Assembly (NCBI RefSeq): GCF_019145495.1 | Contig: NZ_JAHSTU010000002.1 | Location: forward strand, 310,001-374,000 | Length of the DNA stretch: 64,000 nucleotides | Direction: 5' to 3' | From: Pseudomonas azerbaijanoccidentalis | GTDB lineage: Bacteria; Pseudomonadota; Gammaproteobacteria; Pseudomonadales; Pseudomonadaceae | Shown here: piece after piece, positions 23,514 to 34,262 of the stretch | Numbering within the stretch: the first letter of the stretch is position 1 | Layout of the letters: each line of letters opens with the position of its first letter | The notes under the pieces: model-generated | Databases searched by the model: none | What the model was told of the DNA's origin: nothing | Seen by the model: only the letters and a program-made list of their open reading frames with translations | Made by a program: the position numbers and the translations under genes

Positions 23514-26500
23514 TCAACGGTATTGGAGGAAGACGTTGTCTCGCCCGAACTGGTCACGCAAGGCTTGAATCAACGCATCCGCCGGATCGATTCGCCAGCC
23601 TTCGCCAAACTGCAGCAAGGCCTTCGCATCAGGGCTGGTGTAGTCCATGGTGATCGGACAGGCACCGCGGTGACGCTTCAACAACTCACCCAGCCAGCGT
23701 AGCTGATCGCCCTTGAGATCCTTGGCGTGCAGCTTCAAACGCAGGCTCTCGGCCAGGTTGGTGCGCGCATCTTCCATGCTCATCACCCGCTTGACCCGCA
23801 ATTTCAGGCCTCCGGAGAAGTCATCGTTGCTGACCTCGCCTTCGACCACCACCATCGCGTCGGTCTGCAACAGCGACTGCGCAGCGTGGAATGCTTCGGA
23901 AAACAGCGAGGCCTCGATCCGTCCAGAGCGGTCGTCAAGGGTGATGAACCCCATCTTGTCGCCCTTTTTGTTCTTCATCACCCGCAAGGCGATGATCATA
24001 CCGGCAACAGTCTGGGTATCGCGGGCCGGTTTCAGATCGATGATGCGCTGGCGGGCGAAACGACGAATTTCACCTTCGTATTCATCAATCGGGTGACCGG
24101 TCAGGTACAGGCCAAGGGTGTCTTTCTCCCCTTTCAGGCGTTCCTTGAGGGTCAGCTCCTTGGCTTTGCGGTGATTGGCGTAGACGTCGGCATCTTCTTC
24201 GACAAACAGACCGCCAAACAGGTCGGAGTGACCGCTGTCCTGGGTACGCGCCGTCTGCTCGGCGGCCTTGATCGCTTCTTCCATGGCGGTCAGCAGCACC
24301 GCGCGATTGCGGTCGATGTTGGCCTGATAGGCTTTTTGCTCATCGTGGAAATACGGGCCAAGACGATCCAGCGCCCCGCTGCGAATCAAGCCGTCGAGGG
24401 TCCGCTTGTTGATGCGTTTAAGGTCGACCCGGGCGCAGAAGTCGAACAGGTCCTTGAACGGACCGTTCTGACGCGCTTCGGTAATCGCCTCCACCGGGCC
24501 TTCACCCACACCCTTGATCGCACCGAGACCGTAGATGATCCGGCCTTCGTCGTTTACGGTGAATTTGAATTCGGACGTGTTCACATCCGGCGCATCGAGG
24601 CGCAACTTCATGGTCCGCACTTCTTCGATCAAGGTCACGACCTTGTCGGTGTTGTGCATATCCGCAGAAAGTACCGCCGCCATGAACGGCGCCGGGTAAT
24701 GCGCTTTCAGCCACGCGGTCTGGTACGACACCAGGCCGTACGCCGCGGAGTGGGATTTGTTGAAGCCGTAACCGGCGAACTTCTCTACCAGGTCGAAAAT
24801 GTTACCGGCGAGGTCGGCGTCGATGTTGTTGGTGGCGCAACCTTCAATGAAACCGCCACGCTGCTTGGCCATTTCCTCGGGCTTTTTCTTACCCATGGCT
24901 CGACGCAGCATGTCCGCGCCGCCGAGGGTGTAGCCCGCCATCACCTGGGCAATCTGCATCACCTGTTCCTGGTACAGGATGATGCCGTAAGTCGGGGCCA
25001 ATACCGGCTTGAGGCCTTCGTACTGGTAGTCCGAGTGCGGATACGCCAGTTCGGCGCGACCGTGCTTACGGTTGATGAAGTCGTCCACCATGCCCGATTG
25101 CAGCGGGCCGGGACGGAACAGGGCCACCAGTGCGATCAAGTCTTCCAGGCAGTCGGGCTTGAGCTTTTTGATCAGCTCCTTCATGCCGCGCGACTCAAGC
25201 TGGAACACCGCCGTGGTTTCGGCTTTTTGCAGCAGTGTGTAAGTCGGTTTGTCGTCCAGCGGGATAAACGCGATATCCAGCGGTGGCTCGTTGACCTTGG
25301 CGCGGTCGCGGTTGATGGTTTTCAGCGCCCAGTCGATGATCGTCAGGGTCCGCAGACCGAGGAAGTCGAACTTCACCAGACCGGCGGCTTCAACGTCGTC
25401 CTTGTCGAACTGGGTTACCAGGCCATCACCGGCCTCGTCGCAATAGATCGGCGAGAAGTCAGTCAGCTTGGTCGGGGCGATAACCACACCACCTGCGTGC
25501 TTGCCGACGTTACGCACAACGCCCTCGAGCTTGCGGGCCATCTCCCAGATTTCCGCAGCCTCTTCATCGACCTTGATGAAGTCACGCAGGATCTCTTCCT
25601 GTTCGTAGGCTTTTTCCAGAGTCATGCCGACTTCGAACGGAATCATCTTCGACAGACGATCCGCCAGGCCATAAGACTTGCCCTGCACCCGCGCGACGTC
25701 GCGGACCACAGCCTTGGCGGCCATGGAACCGAAGGTGATGATCTGGCTTACCGCATTGCGGCCGTATTTCTCGGCCACGTAGTCGATCACCCGGTCACGA
25801 CCGTCCATGCAGAAGTCGACGTCGAAGTCGGGCATCGATACCCGTTCCGGGTTAAGGAAACGTTCGAACAGCAGGTCGTATTCCAGTGGATCGAGATCGG
25901 TAATCTTCTGGACGTAAGCCACCAGCGATCCAGCACCCGACCCACGGCCAGGACCTACCGGCACGCCGTTGTTCTTGGCCCACTGGATAAAGTCCATAAC
26001 GATGAGGAAGTAACCGGGAAACCCCATCTGAATGATGATATCCAGCTCGAAATTCAGCCGGTCGACGTAGACCTGACGCTTGGCCTCGTAGTCTTCGGTG
26101 GTGTCCTTGGGCAGCAGAACGCTAAGGCGCTCTTCCAGGCCGTCGAACGACACCTTGCGGAAGTACTCATCGATGGTCATGCCATCGGGGATCGGGAAGT
26201 TGGGCAGGAAGTGCGTGCCGAGCTTCACATCGATGTTGCAGCGCTTGGCAATCTCAACGGTGTTTTCCAGCGCCTCGGGAATGTCGCTGAACAGCTCGGC
26301 CATTTCCTCGGCGCTTTTGAGGTACTGCTGATCGCTGTAATTCTTCGAACGCCGCGGATCGTCAAGGGCGCGGCCCTCACCAATGCATACGCGGGTTTCG
26401 TGGGCGGCAAAGTCTTCCTGCTTGATGAACCGCACATCGTTGGTCGCCACCAGCGGCGCGCCGATTTTCTCGGCCAGGGCCACGGCACCGTGCAGTTGCT

Positions 26501-27035
26501 CTTCATCATTGGGACGATTGGTGCGCTGGATTTCCAGATAGAAACGGTCAGGGAATACCGCCATCCACTCACGCGCCAGGGTTTCGGCTTCGTCCGGATT
26601 ACCACTGAGCATGGCCTGGCCGATCTCACCTTCCTTCGCCGCCGACAGCATGATCAGGCCTTCATTGGCCTCGGCTACCCACTCACGCTCAATGATGATC
26701 GAGCCATTGCGCTGGCCATCAATGAAGCCGCGGGAGATCAACTCGGTAAGGTTGCGATAGCCGACGGCGTTCATCACCAGCAGGCTGATCCGGCTCAACG
26801 CGTTGTCCGGATCCTTGTTAGACAGCCACAGGTCGGCGCCGCAGATCGGCTTGATACCGGCGCCCATGGCGTTTTTATAGAACTTGACCAGGGAACACAT
26901 GTTGTTCTGGTCGGTGACCGCGACGGCAGGCATGTTCATGCCGACCAGGGTCTTGACCAGCGGTTTGATCCGCACCAGACCGTCGACCAGGGAGTATTCA
27001 GTGTGCAGGCGTAGATGAACGAATGAAGCCGGCAT
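23514..27035 (-). CDS. dnaE: DNA polymerase III subunit alpha
   Basis: 1173 residues, the replicative polymerase. The N-terminal PHP domain ([19 protein letters not shown]) is followed by the palm with [14 protein letters not shown] and the catalytic aspartates in [15 protein letters not shown] (about residues 395-409). A helix-hairpin-helix region, an OB fold ([19 protein letters not shown]) and the C-terminal tau-binding domain follow. AGGA lies five bases before the ATG. A long antisense open frame across it is a codon-bias shadow. Confidence 0.99.
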   Translation of the reverse strand: MPASFVHLRLHTEYSLVDGLVRIKPLVKTLVGMNMPAVAVTDQNNMCSLVKFYKNAMGAGIKPICGADLWLSNKDPDNALSRISLLVMNAVGYRNLTELISRGFIDGQRNGSIIIEREWVAEANEGLIMLSAAKEGEIGQAMLSGNPDEAETLAREWMAVFPDRFYLEIQRTNRPNDEEQLHGAVALAEKIGAPLVATNDVRFIKQEDFAAHETRVCIGEGRALDDPRRSKNYSDQQYLKSAEEMAELFSDIPEALENTVEIAKRCNIDVKLGTHFLPNFPIPDGMTIDEYFRKVSFDGLEERLSVLLPKDTTEDYEAKRQVYVDRLNFELDIIIQMGFPGYFLIVMDFIQWAKNNGVPVGPGRGSGAGSLVAYVQKITDLDPLEYDLLFERFLNPERVSMPDFDVDFCMDGRDRVIDYVAEKYGRNAVSQIITFGSMAAKAVVRDVARVQGKSYGLADRLSKMIPFEVGMTLEKAYEQEEILRDFIKVDEEAAEIWEMARKLEGVVRNVGKHAGGVVIAPTKLTDFSPIYCDEAGDGLVTQFDKDDVEAAGLVKFDFLGLRTLTIIDWALKTINRDRAKVNEPPLDIAFIPLDDKPTYTLLQKAETTAVFQLESRGMKELIKKLKPDCLEDLIALVALFRPGPLQSGMVDDFINRKHGRAELAYPHSDYQYEGLKPVLAPTYGIILYQEQVMQIAQVMAGYTLGGADMLRRAMGKKKPEEMAKQRGGFIEGCATNNIDADLAGNIFDLVEKFAGYGFNKSHSAAYGLVSYQTAWLKAHYPAPFMAAVLSADMHNTDKVVTLIEEVRTMKLRLDAPDVNTSEFKFTVNDEGRIIYGLGAIKGVGEGPVEAITEARQNGPFKDLFDFCARVDLKRINKRTLDGLIRSGALDRLGPYFHDEQKAYQANIDRNRAVLLTAMEEAIKAAEQTARTQDSGHSDLFGGLFVEEDADVYANHRKAKELTLKERLKGEKDTLGLYLTGHPIDEYEGEIRRFARQRIIDLKPARDTQTVAGMIIALRVMKNKKGDKMGFITLDDRSGRIEASLFSEAFHAAQSLLQTDAMVVVEGEVSNDDFSGGLKLRVKRVMSMEDARTNLAESLRLKLHAKDLKGDQLRWLGELLKRHRGACPITMDYTSPDAKALLQFGEGWRIDPADALIQALRDQFGRDNVFLQYR

Positions 27036-27064
27036 AGTGATCCTGCGTTAAGTCATGAAAACAA

Positions 27065-27090
27065 CAAGGCCCGGATTGTACCGGGCCTTG
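27065..27090 (-). terminator. Rho-independent terminator of the bamA-lpx-rnhB cluster
   Basis: The stem CAAGGCCCGG/CCGGGCCTTG with a six-base loop is followed on the minus strand by TTGTTTTC. It lies 22 bases after the rnhB stop and before dnaE, so dnaE probably has its own promoter. Confidence 0.8.
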
Positions 27091-27111
27091 GTAGAAAAAA
27101 TCAGCTTGAGA

Positions 27112-27753
27112 TTAACTCTCGATCAGGCTTTCCCGAGCTTCGTAAGCGAGGCGCACCGGAGCAAACGAACGCCGGTGAATCGGGGTCGGGCCGAGACGGG
27201 CGAGCGCTTCCAGATGAACGGGAGTCGGGTAGCCTTTATGGCCACCGATACCGTAACCCGGATAGATCAGTTCGAACGCAGCCATCTCACGATCGCGGCT
27301 GACTTTGGCCAGGATCGACGCCGCAGCGATGGCCGGAACCTTGCCGTCGCCCTGCACCACCGCTTCGGCGCGCATCGGCAGTTTCGGGCAGCGGTTGCCG
27401 TCGATCATTGCCAGCTTCGGCTGAATATGCAGACCGGCAATCGCTCGCTGCATGGCCAGCATCGTAGCGTGCAGTATGTTCAGTTCGTCGATTTCTTCGA
27501 CTTCGGCGCGAGCGATGCACCAGCTCAGGGCTTTTTCGCAAATCTCGTCGTAGAGCTTTTCGCGACGGGCTTCCGTGAGTTTTTTCGAGTCGTTCAAGCC
27601 CAGGATCGGCCGATTCGGATCGAGAATCACCGCAGCCGTGACCACCGCGCCACAGAGCGGACCGCGGCCCACTTCATCGACACCGGCAACCAACTCTTCA
27701 ACTTCGGCGACCAAGGTGAAATCCAGCCCCATCTGCATGCTTGTCTTACTCAT
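27112..27753 (-). CDS. rnhB: Ribonuclease HII
   Basis: 213 residues. It cuts the RNA strand of RNA-DNA hybrids and removes single misincorporated ribonucleotides. The acidic active site starts with [14 protein letters not shown] (residues 22-35) and continues with AMIDGNRCP and [11 protein letters not shown]. Its start overlaps the lpxB stop by four bases. ATG codons six and eight residues in are alternatives. Confidence 0.97.
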   Translation of the reverse strand: MSKTSMQMGLDFTLVAEVEELVAGVDEVGRGPLCGAVVTAAVILDPNRPILGLNDSKKLTEARREKLYDEICEKALSWCIARAEVEEIDELNILHATMLAMQRAIAGLHIQPKLAMIDGNRCPKLPMRAEAVVQGDGKVPAIAAASILAKVSRDREMAAFELIYPGYGIGGHKGYPTPVHLEALARLGPTPIHRRSFAPVRLAYEARESLIES

Positions 27754-28880
27754 TGTACTTGGCCGATCAGGTTAAGCACGGCATCCGCCGCCTGGTTGGA
27801 AGCATCCAGACGCAAGGTCCGGTGAATTTCATCGAAGCCACGGGTCTGCTCTTCGCCACCGTCGATCAGCGGCGACAAGGTCTGGGCCAGCGCCTCTACC
27901 GTCGCATCGTCCTGCAGCAACTCGGGCACCAGCAGACGCTGGGCCAACAGGTTCGGCAGGGAGACGTAGGGGCTTTTCACCATGCGCTTGAGAATCCAGA
28001 ACGTCAGCGGCGCCAGGCGATAAGCCACCACCATCGGCCGCTTGTACAGCAAAGCTTCAAGCGTCGCCGTGCCAGATGCGATCAGCACGGCATCGCAGGC
28101 CGCGAGGGCCAGATGCGATTTGCCATCGAGCAAGGTCAGCGGCAGATCGCGCCCGGCGAGCATTTCTTCCAGCTGCGCGCGACGCTGCGGGTTGGCGCAA
28201 GGCACGACGAATCGCACGCCCGGACGCAGCGCCCTTAAGCGTTGGGCGGTATCGAGAAACAACGCACCGAGACGCCCCACTTCGCCGCCACGACTGCCCG
28301 GCATCAGCGCAACCAATGGCCCGTCAGGCAATCCAAGCTCGGCCCGAGCAGCAGCGCGGTCGGCTTCGAGCGGAATGGCATCCGCCAAGGTGTGCCCGAC
28401 AAACCGCACCGGAACGCCCTTCTCTTCATAGAATTTGGCTTCGAACGGAAACAGCGTAAGCATCAGATCGCAGCCTTCGCGAATCTTCAGCACCCGCTTC
28501 TGCCGCCAGGCCCATACCGATGGGCTCACGTAATGCACGGTCTTGATCCCGGCCTGACGCAGCTTTAGTTCGATATTGAGGTTGAAGTCCGGGGCATCGA
28601 TACCGATGAACACGTCCGGCTTCGCAGCGATCAGGTCGGCAACCAGCTTCTTGCGACGGGCCAACAACTCACGTAACCGGCCGAGCACTTCCACCAGGCC
28701 CATGACCGAAAGGCGTTCCATCGGGAAATACGGGTTCAGGCCTTCGGCCTGCATCAGCGGACCACCGACACCAATGAACTCGACCGCCGGGTGACGAGCC
28801 TTGAGCGCACGCATGAGACCCGCGCCAAGAATGTCGCCGGAAGCCTCACCCGCTACCAGCGCAATTCGCAGATTGGCCAT
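27750..28880 (-). CDS. lpxB: Lipid-A-disaccharide synthase
   Basis: 376 residues. A family 19 glycosyltransferase that joins UDP-diacylglucosamine to lipid X, making the lipid A disaccharide at the inner membrane. Family motifs include [16 protein letters not shown] at the N-terminus, [15 protein letters not shown], and [20 protein letters not shown], the nucleotide-binding part. It follows lpxA by two bases. Confidence 0.98.
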   Translation of the reverse strand: MANLRIALVAGEASGDILGAGLMRALKARHPAVEFIGVGGPLMQAEGLNPYFPMERLSVMGLVEVLGRLRELLARRKKLVADLIAAKPDVFIGIDAPDFNLNIELKLRQAGIKTVHYVSPSVWAWRQKRVLKIREGCDLMLTLFPFEAKFYEEKGVPVRFVGHTLADAIPLEADRAAARAELGLPDGPLVALMPGSRGGEVGRLGALFLDTAQRLRALRPGVRFVVPCANPQRRAQLEEMLAGRDLPLTLLDGKSHLALAACDAVLIASGTATLEALLYKRPMVVAYRLAPLTFWILKRMVKSPYVSLPNLLAQRLLVPELLQDDATVEALAQTLSPLIDGGEEQTRGFDEIHRTLRLDASNQAADAVLNLIGQVQ

Positions 28881-28882
28881 GG

Positions 28883-29659
28883 TTAGCGAGTGATGCCGCG
28901 GGTCGAAGACTGGATGGAATCACGGAACAGCGCGACTTCCGGGAACTGCACCGAAGGCTCGGCCAGCTCGGTGAGCGCCTGCTCAACGGTCAAGCCTTGA
29001 CGGTAAACCACCTTGTAGGCACGACGCAGCGCGTGGATCGCATCCTCGCTGAAACCGCGACGGCGCATGCCTTCGAAGTTCATGCTGCGAGCCTCGGCCG
29101 GATTGCCGAACACCGTTACATACGCAGGGACGTCCTTGCCAATGGCCGTGCCCATGCCGGAAAAGCTGTGGGCGCCGATATGGCAATACTGGTGAACAAG
29201 GGTGAAGCCGGACAGGATCGCCCAGTCTTCCACATGCACATGGCCAGCCAGCGCTGTGTTGTTGACCAGAATGCAATGGTTGCCGATAACACTGTCATGG
29301 CCGATGTGGGCATAAGCCATGATCAGGTTGTGATCGCCCAGGGTCGTTTCCGAACGATCCTGAATGGTCCCACGGTGAATCGTCACGCCTTCACGGATGA
29401 CGTTGTGATCGCCGATCACCAGGCGGGTTTCTTCGCCTTTGTATTTCAGATCAGGCGTGTCCTCGCCTACCGAGGAAAACTGGTAGATGCGGTTGTGCTT
29501 ACCAATGCGGGTCGGGCCTTTGAGAATCACGTGCGGCCCGATCACTGTCCCCTCGCCGATTTCCACACCTGCACCGATGATCGACCACGGGCCGACCTCG
29601 ACGCCGTCGGCCAGTACAGCCGTCGGATCGATGATTGCACGAGGGTCAATCAAACTCAT
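28883..29659 (-). CDS. lpxA: UDP-N-acetylglucosamine acyltransferase
   Basis: 258 residues. It performs the first step of lipid A synthesis, transferring a 3-hydroxyacyl chain to UDP-GlcNAc. A left-handed beta helix of hexapeptide repeats runs from residue 4 to about 190 ([20 protein letters not shown]). The catalytic His lies in [16 protein letters not shown]. The start overlaps the fabZ stop by four bases (ATGA). Confidence 0.98.
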   Translation of the reverse strand: MSLIDPRAIIDPTAVLADGVEVGPWSIIGAGVEIGEGTVIGPHVILKGPTRIGKHNRIYQFSSVGEDTPDLKYKGEETRLVIGDHNVIREGVTIHRGTIQDRSETTLGDHNLIMAYAHIGHDSVIGNHCILVNNTALAGHVHVEDWAILSGFTLVHQYCHIGAHSFSGMGTAIGKDVPAYVTVFGNPAEARSMNFEGMRRRGFSEDAIHALRRAYKVVYRQGLTVEQALTELAEPSVQFPEVALFRDSIQSSTRGITR

Positions 29660-30096
29660 AGTTTGCGTTCCGCGCAGATGATTTCAGCAGAGCAGACTGG
29701 CTTGCCATCGACCGAAGCCTGGCATTCGAACTTCCAGATCTGACGCTTGCAGCTCAGGAACTTGGCTTCGAGGATCAACTGGTCACCCGGCAGCACAGGC
29801 TGGCGGAAACGCAGTTTGTCGGAACCGACGAAGTAGTAAAGCGTGCCATCGGCCGGCTTCACGTCGAGCATTTTGAAACCAAGGATCCCGGCAGCCTGAG
29901 CCATCGCTTCGATGATCAGTACGCCCGGCATGATTGGATGCGCAGGGAAGTGACCATTGAAGAAAGGTTCGTTGATGCTGACATTCTTGTAGGCGCGAAT
30001 GCGCTTGCCTTCCACATCCAGATCCACGACCCGGTCCACCAGCAGGAACGGGTAACGGTGAGGCAGGTATTCGCGAATCTCGTTGATGTCCATCAT
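29656..30096 (-). CDS. fabZ: 3-hydroxyacyl-ACP dehydratase FabZ
   Basis: 146 residues from the ATG at 30096 ([20 protein letters not shown]); the upstream extension of the open frame is not family sequence. A hotdog-fold enzyme that dehydrates 3-hydroxyacyl-ACP. The active-site His is in [15 protein letters not shown] and the catalytic Glu in [11 protein letters not shown]. It competes with LpxA/LpxD for 3-hydroxyacyl-ACP, so its place between them is functionally meaningful. No clear Shine-Dalgarno is seen. Confidence 0.98.
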   Translation of the reverse strand: MMDINEIREYLPHRYPFLLVDRVVDLDVEGKRIRAYKNVSINEPFFNGHFPAHPIMPGVLIIEAMAQAAGILGFKMLDVKPADGTLYYFVGSDKLRFRQPVLPGDQLILEAKFLSCKRQIWKFECQASVDGKPVCSAEIICAERKL

Positions 30097-30204
30097 TTCG
30101 GGGGGAAGCCTATGTAAAGATTGGGAGCGCGCGACTGACGCACACTCCTCTAGCAAATCAAGGACGCAGTCTAGCGGCTGTGCACGCTTGATATGGAAAT
30201 GGTA

Positions 30205-31260
30205 TCAGCCATCTGATGAAGCATTACCGCCAGGGGTCACTTCCCCTGTTTGCTTTTCCAGCTGTCGCAAACGCCGCGCGATGTCATCGAGCTGACGCAA
30301 ACGTGCCGCGCTTTTGCGCCACTCGGCCGCTGGCTGCATCGCCGTACCGGATGAATAGGCGCCCGGCTCGGTGATCGAGTGGGTCACCATGGTCATCCCG
30401 GTGATGAACACGTTGTCGCAAATATCGATATGCCCCACCAGCCCTACGCCACCGGCCAGCATGCAGTGCTTGCCGATTTTGGTGCTGCCGGAGATCCCCA
30501 CGCACGCGGCCATGGCGGTGTGATCACCGACCTGGACGTTGTGGGCAATCTGAATCTGGTTGTCGAGCTTCACACCGTTACCAATGATGGTATCGGCCAG
30601 CGCGCCGCGGTCGATGGCGGTATTCACGCCGATTTCCACGTCGTCGCCGATCAGAACGCCACCAATCTGGGCGATTTTCTGCCAGATGCCTTTCTCATTG
30701 GCAAAGCCGAAGCCTTCGCCACCAAGTACCGCACCGGACTGAATGACCACACGCTTGCCGACACGCACGTCGTGATACAAGGTCACGCGCGGCGCGAGCC
30801 AGCCGCCTTCGTCGATCACACTGCGGGCACCGATGAAACAGTGCGCGCCAACGGTCGTTCCGGCAGCAATATGCGCCCCGCTTTCGATGACTGCAAAAGC
30901 ACCGATACTTGCCGTTGGGTCAACCACCGCATCCGCCGCGATCACCGCCGTTGGATGAACACCGGCGACCGCTTTCGGCTTTGGATCGAACAAGTGGGAA
31001 ATACGCGCGTAGGCCGCATACGGGTCAGGCACCACAAGTGCATTACCGGAAAAACCTTCGGCATCGGCGGCTTTCAGCAACAGCGCTGCCGCCTGACTGC
31101 CTGCCAGGTATTTACGATACTGGGGGTTTGCGAGAAAGCTCAACTGAGCTGGGCCAGCCTCCTGCAAGGTGGCTAGCCCAGTGATTTCTTTCTCCGGGTC
31201 GCCACGCAGTGTGGCGCCGAGGAACTCGGCCAATTGGCCGAGCTTTATAGTCGCGGTCAT
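30205..31260 (-). CDS. lpxD: UDP-3-O-acylglucosamine N-acyltransferase
   Basis: 351 residues. It adds the second 3-hydroxyacyl chain in lipid A synthesis. The N-terminal uridine-binding domain (about 1-100) is followed by a left-handed beta helix of hexapeptide repeats and a C-terminal helical tail. The catalytic His is in [17 protein letters not shown]. The stop of skp is three bases from its ATG. The 108 bases between lpxD and fabZ hold no recognisable gene. Confidence 0.98.
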   Translation of the reverse strand: MTATIKLGQLAEFLGATLRGDPEKEITGLATLQEAGPAQLSFLANPQYRKYLAGSQAAALLLKAADAEGFSGNALVVPDPYAAYARISHLFDPKPKAVAGVHPTAVIAADAVVDPTASIGAFAVIESGAHIAAGTTVGAHCFIGARSVIDEGGWLAPRVTLYHDVRVGKRVVIQSGAVLGGEGFGFANEKGIWQKIAQIGGVLIGDDVEIGVNTAIDRGALADTIIGNGVKLDNQIQIAHNVQVGDHTAMAACVGISGSTKIGKHCMLAGGVGLVGHIDICDNVFITGMTMVTHSITEPGAYSSGTAMQPAAEWRKSAARLRQLDDIARRLRQLEKQTGEVTPGGNASSDG

Positions 31261-31263
31261 GGA

Positions 31264-31767
31264 TTACTTCAGCTGATTCATGCGCTCGATAACCTGGCGC
31301 GTGATGTCGTACTGAGGTTTGACATCAATCACTGCACCACGCTCGAAGACCAGGTCAAAAGCACCTTTCTTGATGACTTCTTCCACAGCGCTATCCAGTT
31401 TCGGCTTGAGCTGCTTCAGCATTTCACGGTCGGCAACAGCCTTGGCTTCGTTCAGTTCCTTGGACTGGAACTGGAAGTCACGAGCCTTTTGCTTGAATTC
31501 AAGCTCCAGACGCTCACGCTCGCCTTGCTGCATTTTGTCGCCACCGGCCATCAGGCGATCCTGAATACCCTTGGCGCTGCTTTCCAGAGTCTTGAGCTTG
31601 GTCAGTTGAGGACCGAACTTCTTCTCGGCATCCACAGCGTATTTCTTGGCTGCATCGGATTCCAGCAGGGCCATCTGATAGTTCAGGACGGCGATTTTCA
31701 TGTCGGCAAATGCCGGACCTGCTACCAGTACGGAAGCCAGGAGAACCAATTGAGTCAACTTACGCAC
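31264..31767 (-). CDS. skp: Periplasmic chaperone Skp/OmpH
   Basis: 167 residues with a Sec signal peptide (MRKLTQLVLLASVLVAGPAFA, cut before DMKIAVLNYQ). The remainder is long helical coiled coil (EKKFGPQLTKLKTLESSAKG to QLKPKLDSAVEEVIKKGA), the tentacles of the trimeric jellyfish-shaped chaperone. It carries unfolded outer-membrane proteins across the periplasm to BamA, whose gene is immediately upstream. Confidence 0.96.
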   Translation of the reverse strand: MRKLTQLVLLASVLVAGPAFADMKIAVLNYQMALLESDAAKKYAVDAEKKFGPQLTKLKTLESSAKGIQDRLMAGGDKMQQGERERLELEFKQKARDFQFQSKELNEAKAVADREMLKQLKPKLDSAVEEVIKKGAFDLVFERGAVIDVKPQYDITRQVIERMNQLK

Positions 31768-31812
31768 GATGCACTCCTACAAAATCCATTGTCGTTATCT
31801 TGGGTCAAACGC

Positions 31813-34188
31813 TTAGAACGTCTGACCGAGGGAGAATTGGAACACTTGAGTTTCAGCGTCATCCGGTTTCTTGACTGGCATGGCCAACGCGAAACTCAAA
31901 GGACCCAGTGCGGTGACCCAGGTCACACCTACACCCACAGAACTGGCCATGTTGCTCAGGCTGATGTCGTTGCACTTGGTGTTGGACTTCGTGCCATCAA
32001 CGTTGGTGGTATCCGAGCAAGACGAGTCGAACACGTTACCCACATCCCAGAATACCGAAGTGCGCAGGGAACGTTGATCCTTGACGAACGGCAGCGGGAA
32101 CAGAACTTCCACACCACCCTGGATCAGGACGTTACCACCGAACGGCAGCGGATCCTGGTCCGGATCGACCGCAGTGCCAGGGTTCTTGCCGGTACTTGGC
32201 GTACTGCGAGGACCCAAAGTGCTGTCCTTGAAGCCACGAACCGAGTTGAAACCACCAGCATAGTAGTTTTCATAGAAAGGCAAACCATCGGTCGAACCGT
32301 AACCATCGCCATAACCCAACTCGGTATGCAAGCGCATGGTGTAGTTGTCACTCAACGGCTGGAACAACTGGCCACGGTAGTCGAGCTTGAAGAACGACAG
32401 GTCGCTGCCCGGCGTCGTGGTTTCCAGCACGAGGCTCTGGGAATGACCACGCGTTGCGAGTACGCCTTTGTTCAGGGTGGACTCGGACCAACCGGCCGAA
32501 GCCTTGAAGTTCAGGTACTTGTCGCCTTCCTTGTCAACGAAGTCGAAGATCTCGTCAACGGTGTACACACCGGTCTTGATCTCGTCCTGCTGAGCCGTCA
32601 GACCGAAGGTCAGACGCGAAGTCTCGCTGATCGGGTAACCAACACTCACGCCAGCACCCAGGCTGTCTACGGAGTAGCTCGCTACGTCGACGTCGAGGTC
32701 ATCGTAGTCGGTGGTGCGGTAGAACGCGTTGTAACCCAGGCTCACACCGTCAGCAGTCCAGTAGGGGTCGACATAACCGAAGTTATAGCGGCTCTGGTAT
32801 TCACTGCGGGTCAGGCCGATGCTGACCTTGTTACCGGTACCGAGGAAGTTGTTCTGGGTGATCGAACCACCGAGGATCAGACCCGCGCTTTGGGCGAAAC
32901 CGACGCTGGCGGTAATCGAACCGGACGCTTGCTCTTCCACGCTGTAGTTAACGTCAACCTGGTCATCGACACCCGGAACGGCCGGCGTTTCGACGTTGAC
33001 TTCTTTAAAGAAGCCCAGACGCTCCAGACGGGTCTTGGACTGGTCGATCAGGTAAGTCGAAGCCCAGCCACCTTCCATCTGACGCATTTCACGACGCAGC
33101 ACTTCGTCTTCGGACTTGGTGTTGCCGCGGAAGTTGATACGGTTCACGTAGGCACGTTTACCCGGATCGACCGCGAAGGTGATGTCTACGGTGTGATCGT
33201 CATCGTGAGGCTGTGGCACGCCGTTGACGTTGGCGAAGGTATAGCCTTCGTTACCCAGACGACGGGTGATCAGCTCGGAAGTGGTGGTCATCAGCTTGCG
33301 CGAGAACACCTGGCCTTTCTGCACCAGCAGCAGGGACTTGACCTGGTCTTCAGGGACTTTCAGGTCGCCGCTCAGCTTCACATCACGAACGGTGTATTTC
33401 TCGCCTTCGTTGATGTTGACGGTGATGTAGACGTGCTTCTTGTCCGGGGTAATGGACACCTGGGTCGAAGCGATATCCATGTTGATATAGCCACGGTCCA
33501 GGTAGTAGGAACGCAGGCGCTCCAGGTCACCGGACAGTTTTTCACGAGCGTACTTGTCATCGTTCTTGAAGAACGACAGCCAGTTGGTGGTCTTGAGTTC
33601 GAACAGGTCGATCAGGTCGTCATCCGGGAAAACCGTGTTACCCACCACGTTGATGTGCTGGATAGCGGCAACGGTGCCTTCGTTGATGTTGACCTTCAAG
33701 CCGACGCGGTTGCGCGGCTGCGGCACCACTTCGGTGTCGACGGTAGCGGAGTAGCGACCCTGGGCGACGTACTGGCGCTGCAGTTCGTTACGCACGCCTT
33801 CGAGGGTGGCACGCTGGAAGATTTCGCCTTCGGCCAGACCGGACTGTTTAAGGCCCTTCATCAGGTCTTCGGTAGAGATCGCCTTGTTACCTTCGATCTC
33901 GATACTGGCAACCGACGGACGCTCGACTACCGTGATGACAAGGACGTTGCCATCGCGGCCCAGCTGGATATCTTGAAAGAACCCGGTTTTGAACAGCGCA
34001 CGAGTGGATTCCACCAGGCGACGATCATCCGCCTGTTCACCGACGTTCAACGGCAAAGCACCAAAGACGCTACCCGCGGAGACCCGCTGGAGGCCATTGA
34101 CGCGAATATCAGAGATAGTGAAGGACTCGGCGTGAACTTCGGCGATCATCAATACGGTGAGAACCGCAGTTAGCAGCAGACGTTTCAT
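31813..34188 (-). CDS. bamA: Outer-membrane protein assembly factor BamA
   Basis: 791 residues from the ATG at 34188, which has AAGGA close upstream. A signal peptide (MKRLLLTAVLTVLMIAEVHA) is followed by five POTRA domains (FTISDIRVNGLQRVSAGSVF starts the first) and a 16-strand beta barrel from about residue 420. The conserved loop-6 VRGFKDST motif and the C-terminal strand ending FQFSLGQTF are present. It inserts beta-barrel proteins into the outer membrane. Confidence 0.99.
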   Translation of the reverse strand: MKRLLLTAVLTVLMIAEVHAESFTISDIRVNGLQRVSAGSVFGALPLNVGEQADDRRLVESTRALFKTGFFQDIQLGRDGNVLVITVVERPSVASIEIEGNKAISTEDLMKGLKQSGLAEGEIFQRATLEGVRNELQRQYVAQGRYSATVDTEVVPQPRNRVGLKVNINEGTVAAIQHINVVGNTVFPDDDLIDLFELKTTNWLSFFKNDDKYAREKLSGDLERLRSYYLDRGYINMDIASTQVSITPDKKHVYITVNINEGEKYTVRDVKLSGDLKVPEDQVKSLLLVQKGQVFSRKLMTTTSELITRRLGNEGYTFANVNGVPQPHDDDHTVDITFAVDPGKRAYVNRINFRGNTKSEDEVLRREMRQMEGGWASTYLIDQSKTRLERLGFFKEVNVETPAVPGVDDQVDVNYSVEEQASGSITASVGFAQSAGLILGGSITQNNFLGTGNKVSIGLTRSEYQSRYNFGYVDPYWTADGVSLGYNAFYRTTDYDDLDVDVASYSVDSLGAGVSVGYPISETSRLTFGLTAQQDEIKTGVYTVDEIFDFVDKEGDKYLNFKASAGWSESTLNKGVLATRGHSQSLVLETTTPGSDLSFFKLDYRGQLFQPLSDNYTMRLHTELGYGDGYGSTDGLPFYENYYAGGFNSVRGFKDSTLGPRSTPSTGKNPGTAVDPDQDPLPFGGNVLIQGGVEVLFPLPFVKDQRSLRTSVFWDVGNVFDSSCSDTTNVDGTKSNTKCNDISLSNMASSVGVGVTWVTALGPLSFALAMPVKKPDDAETQVFQFSLGQTF

Positions 34189-34223
34189 GAAGTCCTTTCT
34201 TATTCCAACTGGCAATAAACAAA

Positions 34224-34242
34224 CTGCCGCAAAATGCGGCAG
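34224..34242 (-). terminator. Hairpin between rseP and bamA
   Basis: CTGCCGC-ATTTT-GCGGCAG on the minus strand, followed by TTTGTTTATT, lies 20 bases after the rseP stop. It is a likely terminator or attenuator setting the relative expression of rseP and bamA. Confidence 0.65.
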
Positions 34243-34262
34243 ATTCGCAATTCAGCGAAGTG

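Noticed and set aside
23727..27014. Open frame of 1095 codons antisense to dnaE
   Set aside because: It is the mirror of dnaE codon bias. The translation shows no domain and is rich in His, Val, Gln and Arg, as expected from reversed GC-rich coding sequence.
31234..34173. Open frame of 979 codons antisense to skp and bamA
   Set aside because: Shadow of two certain genes. No motif, no ribosome-binding site, and it crosses the skp-bamA boundary.
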